Assembly: GCA_035400705.1 (NCBI GenBank)
Contig: DAOMZV010000001.1
Location: forward strand, 1 to 57,471
Length of the DNA: 57,471 nucleotides
Source of the DNA: GWC2-40-17 sp035400705
GTDB taxonomy: Bacteria; Patescibacteriota; Patescibacteriia; Magasanikbacterales; UBA10003
Direction of reading: 5' to 3'
Part shown: positions 55,376 to 57,471 of the stretch, one piece after another
Position numbering within the stretch: the stretch's first letter is position 1
Layout of the letters: every line of letters starts with the position of its first letter
Made by a program: the position numbers and the translations under genes
Notes under the pieces: generated by a model
The model's input: only the letters and a program-made list of their open reading frames with translations
Told to the model about the DNA's origin: nothing
Database searches by the model: none

Positions 55376-55876
55376 CTACTTAGTTAAAAAATAAAAAATT
55401 AGACTTAAAATTACTAAAGTTCCGATTGGAAAAACAACTCGCTGAAAAGAAAAAAATGATTTATTCTCATGATTTTTTTTAAGTTGCGAATGTATTAATC
55501 CAGCTAAAAGAAAAAATAAACTACCAAAAATAATTCCTAACAATAATTTATCAATCCCCCATAATTTATTAAAAGGATGACCCATGATCCCCATCCAATA
55601 AAAAGGTACTACCATCAAACCATAAAATAAAAAAGTAACTAAAATTTTTCTGCCTCTAAATTTTATTTTTTTGCTATTTAACCAATTAATGGTCCAGCCA
55701 ATTAACGATGCAGTCAATCCTCCTACCCATAATCCTGATATAGTATCATCTATTCCCAACCAACGCGATAAACCCAAACCCGCCCCCACGGCCACCGTGC
55801 ACACCGGACAAAAAGCTTTCGCTACCACAGGAAAAGCCAGAAAAAAACTGGGAATTAAAAAGAGAGATTTTTTCAT
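55376..55876 (-). CDS. Membrane protein with a CPVC motif, putative thiol-redox role
   Basis: A 166-residue membrane protein with four or five helices. The first helix ends with AKAFCPVCTVAVGAGLGLSR, placing a CxxC pair at the outer face just after a signal-like helix. Further helices include LWVGGLTASLIGWTINWL and LLLGIIFGSLFFLLAGLIH. The CPVC site beside a thioredoxin-like lipoprotein gene suggests an electron relay across the membrane, loosely comparable to DsbD/CcdA or VKOR systems, but no family signature is clear. It starts 11 bases after the lipoprotein gene. Confidence 0.6.
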   Translation of the reverse strand: MKKSLFLIPSFFLAFPVVAKAFCPVCTVAVGAGLGLSRWLGIDDTISGLWVGGLTASLIGWTINWLNSKKIKFRGRKILVTFLFYGLMVVPFYWMGIMGHPFNKLWGIDKLLLGIIFGSLFFLLAGLIHSQLKKNHENKSFFSFQRVVFPIGTLVILSLIFYFLTK

Positions 55877-55887
55877 AACTTAAAAAT

Positions 55888-56250
55888 CTATTTTATTTTA
55901 TCTTGAAAAAACTGAATAATATCGATATCGCCAACCAAACACTGAGAACCATCCCATAAAAAAGGTACACCTAAACTAGAAACCGGCAAACCACACGCCC
56001 CAGCCTTTTCGGCCATTAAAGCAGCATTATTTTTATCTTTATAAACTTCTAAAATAATAAAATTAAATTTTTCTTGCACTTTATTCGTTGTGGCAAATTC
56101 TTCCACCTTGTCGCAATGAGGACAATTATAACCCACAAATAAAATAGGGCCTTGAGTTTCTGCTACTAGACCGCTGGTTTTTTTGGAACAACCAGCGCCA
56201 GCCAAAAATAAGGGTAAAAATAAACCTAAAATAAAAAATTTACTGCGCAT
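55888..56250 (-). CDS. Thioredoxin-like lipoprotein (CPHC)
   Basis: A 120-residue protein with a lipobox (FLAGAGC, Cys about 21) after a hydrophobic signal helix, so it is probably lipid-anchored outside the membrane. The rest is a thioredoxin fold: ILFVGYNCPHCDKVEEFATT (CPHC active site), FNFIILEVYKDKNN, and the cis-Pro-type loop SSLGVPFLWDGSQCLVGD. CPHC is typical of disulfide-oxidising DsbA/glutaredoxin-like sites. It probably exchanges thiols with the CPVC membrane protein next to it. Additional Cys residues (KAGACGLP, SQC) could form a second pair. Confidence 0.8.
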   Translation of the reverse strand: MRSKFFILGLFLPLFLAGAGCSKKTSGLVAETQGPILFVGYNCPHCDKVEEFATTNKVQEKFNFIILEVYKDKNNAALMAEKAGACGLPVSSLGVPFLWDGSQCLVGDIDIIQFFQDKIK

Positions 56251-56304
56251 AAAATATTAAACAATTTTATTTATAATACAACAAAAATCGTAAAAATAAA
56301 AATT

Positions 56305-57003
56305 TTATCTTATTTCACACTTCTCAACCCACTGTTCACAGGCCTTGGCTAGGCTAGTTAATTCTTCATCAGAAATACTTTTACGTCCTACAAATTCTGA
56401 ATTAACTAAATTATCTCTAGAAATAAACTTCTGTAAAACATATTTTTTGGCCCCCTCAACCATTTGAGCCATAGCTAAAATGTCTGCTGGTTCGTGTAAG
56501 CCTTCCACAATAGTAGTTCTAAATTCATAATCTTCTGGTCCAGTTTTAACCAAATCAATACTCTTTTCAATTTCAGATAAATCAAAAGTTTTATCAACTG
56601 TTAAAAAATATTTTGGAAAGGAATTTTTAATATCCATCGCCCAAAAATCCACCAACCCCTTCTGCCGTAAGTCACTAATCATTTGACTATTAGTTCCATT
56701 AGTATCTAATTTGATTAAAAAACCCAAATCTTTAACTTGCTGCAAAAATTTTGCCAAATCTTGATGCAAAGTTGGTTCGCCACCAGTTACCACTAATCCC
56801 TCTAACAAACCTTGGCGTTCCTTTAAAAAATTTAACACGGCTTCTTCTGTCCATTGGTTATTTAAATCTCTTTTTTCCGAGTGAACCAACTCTGGATTAT
56901 GGCAAAAACCGCAACGGAAATTACACCCAAAAGTAAAAATAGTCGCTGCGACTTTACCCGGATAATCCAAGAGGGTAATTTTTTGTATTCCACTAATAAT
57001 CAT
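56305..57003 (-). CDS. nrdG: NrdG, anaerobic ribonucleotide reductase activating enzyme
   Basis: A 232-residue radical-SAM enzyme: ITLLDYPGKVAATIFTFGCN, cluster motif C-x3-C-x2-C in GCNFRCGFCHNPELVHS, then VVTGGEPTLHQDLAKFL and KLDTNGTNSQMISDL. NrdG makes the glycyl radical on NrdD under anaerobic conditions. It sits downstream of nrdD and the separate glycyl-radical ORF. The length and the LDYPGK start match the PflA-like NrdG subgroup (often annotated 'anaerobic ribonucleoside-triphosphate reductase activating protein'). Confidence 0.93.
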   Translation of the reverse strand: MIISGIQKITLLDYPGKVAATIFTFGCNFRCGFCHNPELVHSEKRDLNNQWTEEAVLNFLKERQGLLEGLVVTGGEPTLHQDLAKFLQQVKDLGFLIKLDTNGTNSQMISDLRQKGLVDFWAMDIKNSFPKYFLTVDKTFDLSEIEKSIDLVKTGPEDYEFRTTIVEGLHEPADILAMAQMVEGAKKYVLQKFISRDNLVNSEFVGRKSISDEELTSLAKACEQWVEKCEIR

Positions 57004-57021
57004 AAAAAATTAGATAAAGAA

Positions 57022-57039
57022 GGCCCCAATTAAGGGGCC
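57022..57039 (-). terminator. Hairpin between the glycyl-radical ORF and nrdG
   Basis: GGCCCC (57022-57027) pairs with GGGGCC (57034-57039), loop of 6, weak T content after it on the minus strand. It may reduce nrdG expression relative to nrdD. Confidence 0.5.
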
Positions 57040-57052
57040 CCCATTAAAACTT

Positions 57053-57214
57053 TTAGCAACCGCAATCAGTTACTTGCTTGTCGTATTCTTGACGATCGTA
57101 ATACTCAGCTTGCTTGCCCTTATTCCATTGAGAAACGGGGCGTAAATAACCGACCACACGAGAGTAGACTTCGCATGGCTGTCTCCTCTGGGATAAATCG
57201 TTATTGTTCTCCAT
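57053..57214 (-). CDS. Separate glycyl-radical domain of NrdD
   Basis: A 53-residue ORF starting at ATG 57214. It carries PCEVYSRVVGYLRPVSQWNK and then GKQAEYYDRQEYDKQ, the C-terminal glycyl-radical segment of class III ribonucleotide reductase; the radical Gly is Gly22 in RVVGY. It ends with a CGC tripeptide. In ordinary NrdD this segment is the last part of the single chain, directly after the zinc ribbon. Here the large NrdD frame ends with TAA at 57220, and this ORF starts 5 bases later in a different frame (the -1 frame relative to nrdD). No SD precedes it, so it would be read by termination-reinitiation, by frameshifting, or be the product of a mutation or sequencing error. nrdG follows. 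Confidence 0.8.
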   Translation of the reverse strand: MENNNDLSQRRQPCEVYSRVVGYLRPVSQWNKGKQAEYYDRQEYDKQVTDCGC

Positions 57215-57219
57215 ATATT

Positions 57220-57471
57220 TTAATTAATTAAAGTTTTTTGTTTTTTAGATACCGCTTCGGTATAACCGATTTCATCATCGCACTTAGGACAGAACTGGTG
57301 TTCACCAGCTAAATAACCATGTTTAGGACAAACACTAAAGGTCGGAGTTAAAGTGTAATATGGTAAATGAAAATTTTCCGCAATTTTCTTAACTAATTGT
57401 TTTGTGGCGTCAGCATTGGGTAACATTTCTCCAATAAAACCATGCAATACAGTTCCACCGGTATATCTAGT
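57220..57471 (-). CDS. nrdD: NrdD, anaerobic ribonucleoside-triphosphate reductase, C-terminal part without glycyl domain (partial)
   Basis: The last 83 residues of NrdD; the frame is open to the window edge and translates as TRYTGGTVLHGFIGEMLPNA onward. The segment LPYYTLTPTFSVCPKHGYLA and the zinc motif HQFCPKCDDEIGY are standard for class III reductases that make dNTPs without oxygen. The protein ends QKTLIN with TAA, just short of the usual glycyl-radical region, which is found in the next ORF in another frame. The apparent start near 57447 is a Leu codon inside the gene, not a real start. Confidence 0.9.
   Translation of the reverse strand, partial: TRYTGGTVLHGFIGEMLPNADATKQLVKKIAENFHLPYYTLTPTFSVCPKHGYLAGEHQFCPKCDDEIGYTEAVSKKQKTLIN

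Noticed and set aside
57215..57230. Programmed -1 frameshift joining NrdD to its glycyl domain
   Set aside because: The overlap of the two frames is only a few codons of alternating ATTA, with no X-XXY-YYZ heptamer or downstream pseudoknot evident. Not excluded, but less supported than reinitiation or an indel.
1..57471. CRISPR arrays, insertion sequences, integrases or phage genes
   Set aside because: No regularly spaced direct repeats, no transposase or integrase motifs and no phage structural proteins were seen on either strand.

Overview
The window reads as a chromosomal segment of a Patescibacteria (Candidate Phyla Radiation) genome. It is AT-rich and tightly packed, and most housekeeping genes lack a visible Shine-Dalgarno sequence. 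Several core proteins are reduced: RpoA has no C-terminal domain, AlaS ends after its editing domain, and HrcA and L13 are short. Some families are typical of CPR genomes, such as a translin-like protein, a TraD-like ATPase with membrane partners, and an FtsB/PH/MurE/GT2 cluster. The code is standard: at 49717 a TGA stop is followed directly by a terminator. Ribosomal protein L9 is present. I cannot fix the exact lineage from sequence alone.

Layout. 1-3981 (minus): SurA-like foldase fragment, FtsB-like, PH-domain, MurE-like, GT2 and translin-like genes. 4040-5770: a single-gene unit far richer in GC than its surroundings, with its own promoter, structured leader and terminator, next to tRNA-Lys. 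6079-9737: mraY-ftsW-murG. 9747-16665: rpmA, pyrG, rplI and the infA-rpmJ-rpsM-rpsK-rpsD-rpoA-rplQ-rplM-rpsI operon. 16705-22287: membrane glycosyltransferase, alaS, an unassigned structured RNA, and an HD-MnmA fusion. 22360-28321: an O-antigen-ligase/TPR protein and a TraD-like ATPase with two membrane partners. 28461-34122: secF, secD (with an inserted parvulin domain) and secA. 34273-38346: small membrane proteins, hpf, murB, murC. 38358-40681: a divergent Trm9-like methyltransferase / Elp3 pair. 41662-47438: a CIRCE-controlled heat-shock operon hrcA, NUDIX-GrpE fusion, hsp20, HELGH metallopeptidase, dnaK, dnaJ. 47478-49287: queH and rarA. 49339-50304: two plus-strand single-gene cassettes beside tRNA-Glu. 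50506-54611: murF, FtsI-type PBP, pilT. 54702-57471: tRNA-Pro, an exported-thiol/redox gene set, nrdG, and nrdD whose glycyl-radical segment is a separate ORF.

Themes. (1) Peptidoglycan synthesis and division: MurB, C, E, F, G, MraY, FtsW, FtsI, FtsB. (2) Protein export and folding: SecA, SecD, SecF, a parvulin domain inside SecD, a SurA-like fragment and the DnaK system. (3) tRNA wobble-base chemistry: MnmA (2-thiolation), Elp3 plus a Trm9-like methyltransferase (carboxymethyl side chain) and QueH (queuosine), with tRNA-Lys(UUU) in the same window. (4) Unusual protein architectures: HD-MnmA, NUDIX-GrpE, SecD-parvulin with apparently permuted topology, and a detached NrdD glycyl-radical domain. 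The most novel candidates are the split NrdD, the Elp3/Trm9/MnmA combination, the structured RNA at 20357-20627, and the GC-rich solo gene with its long hairpin-rich leader.
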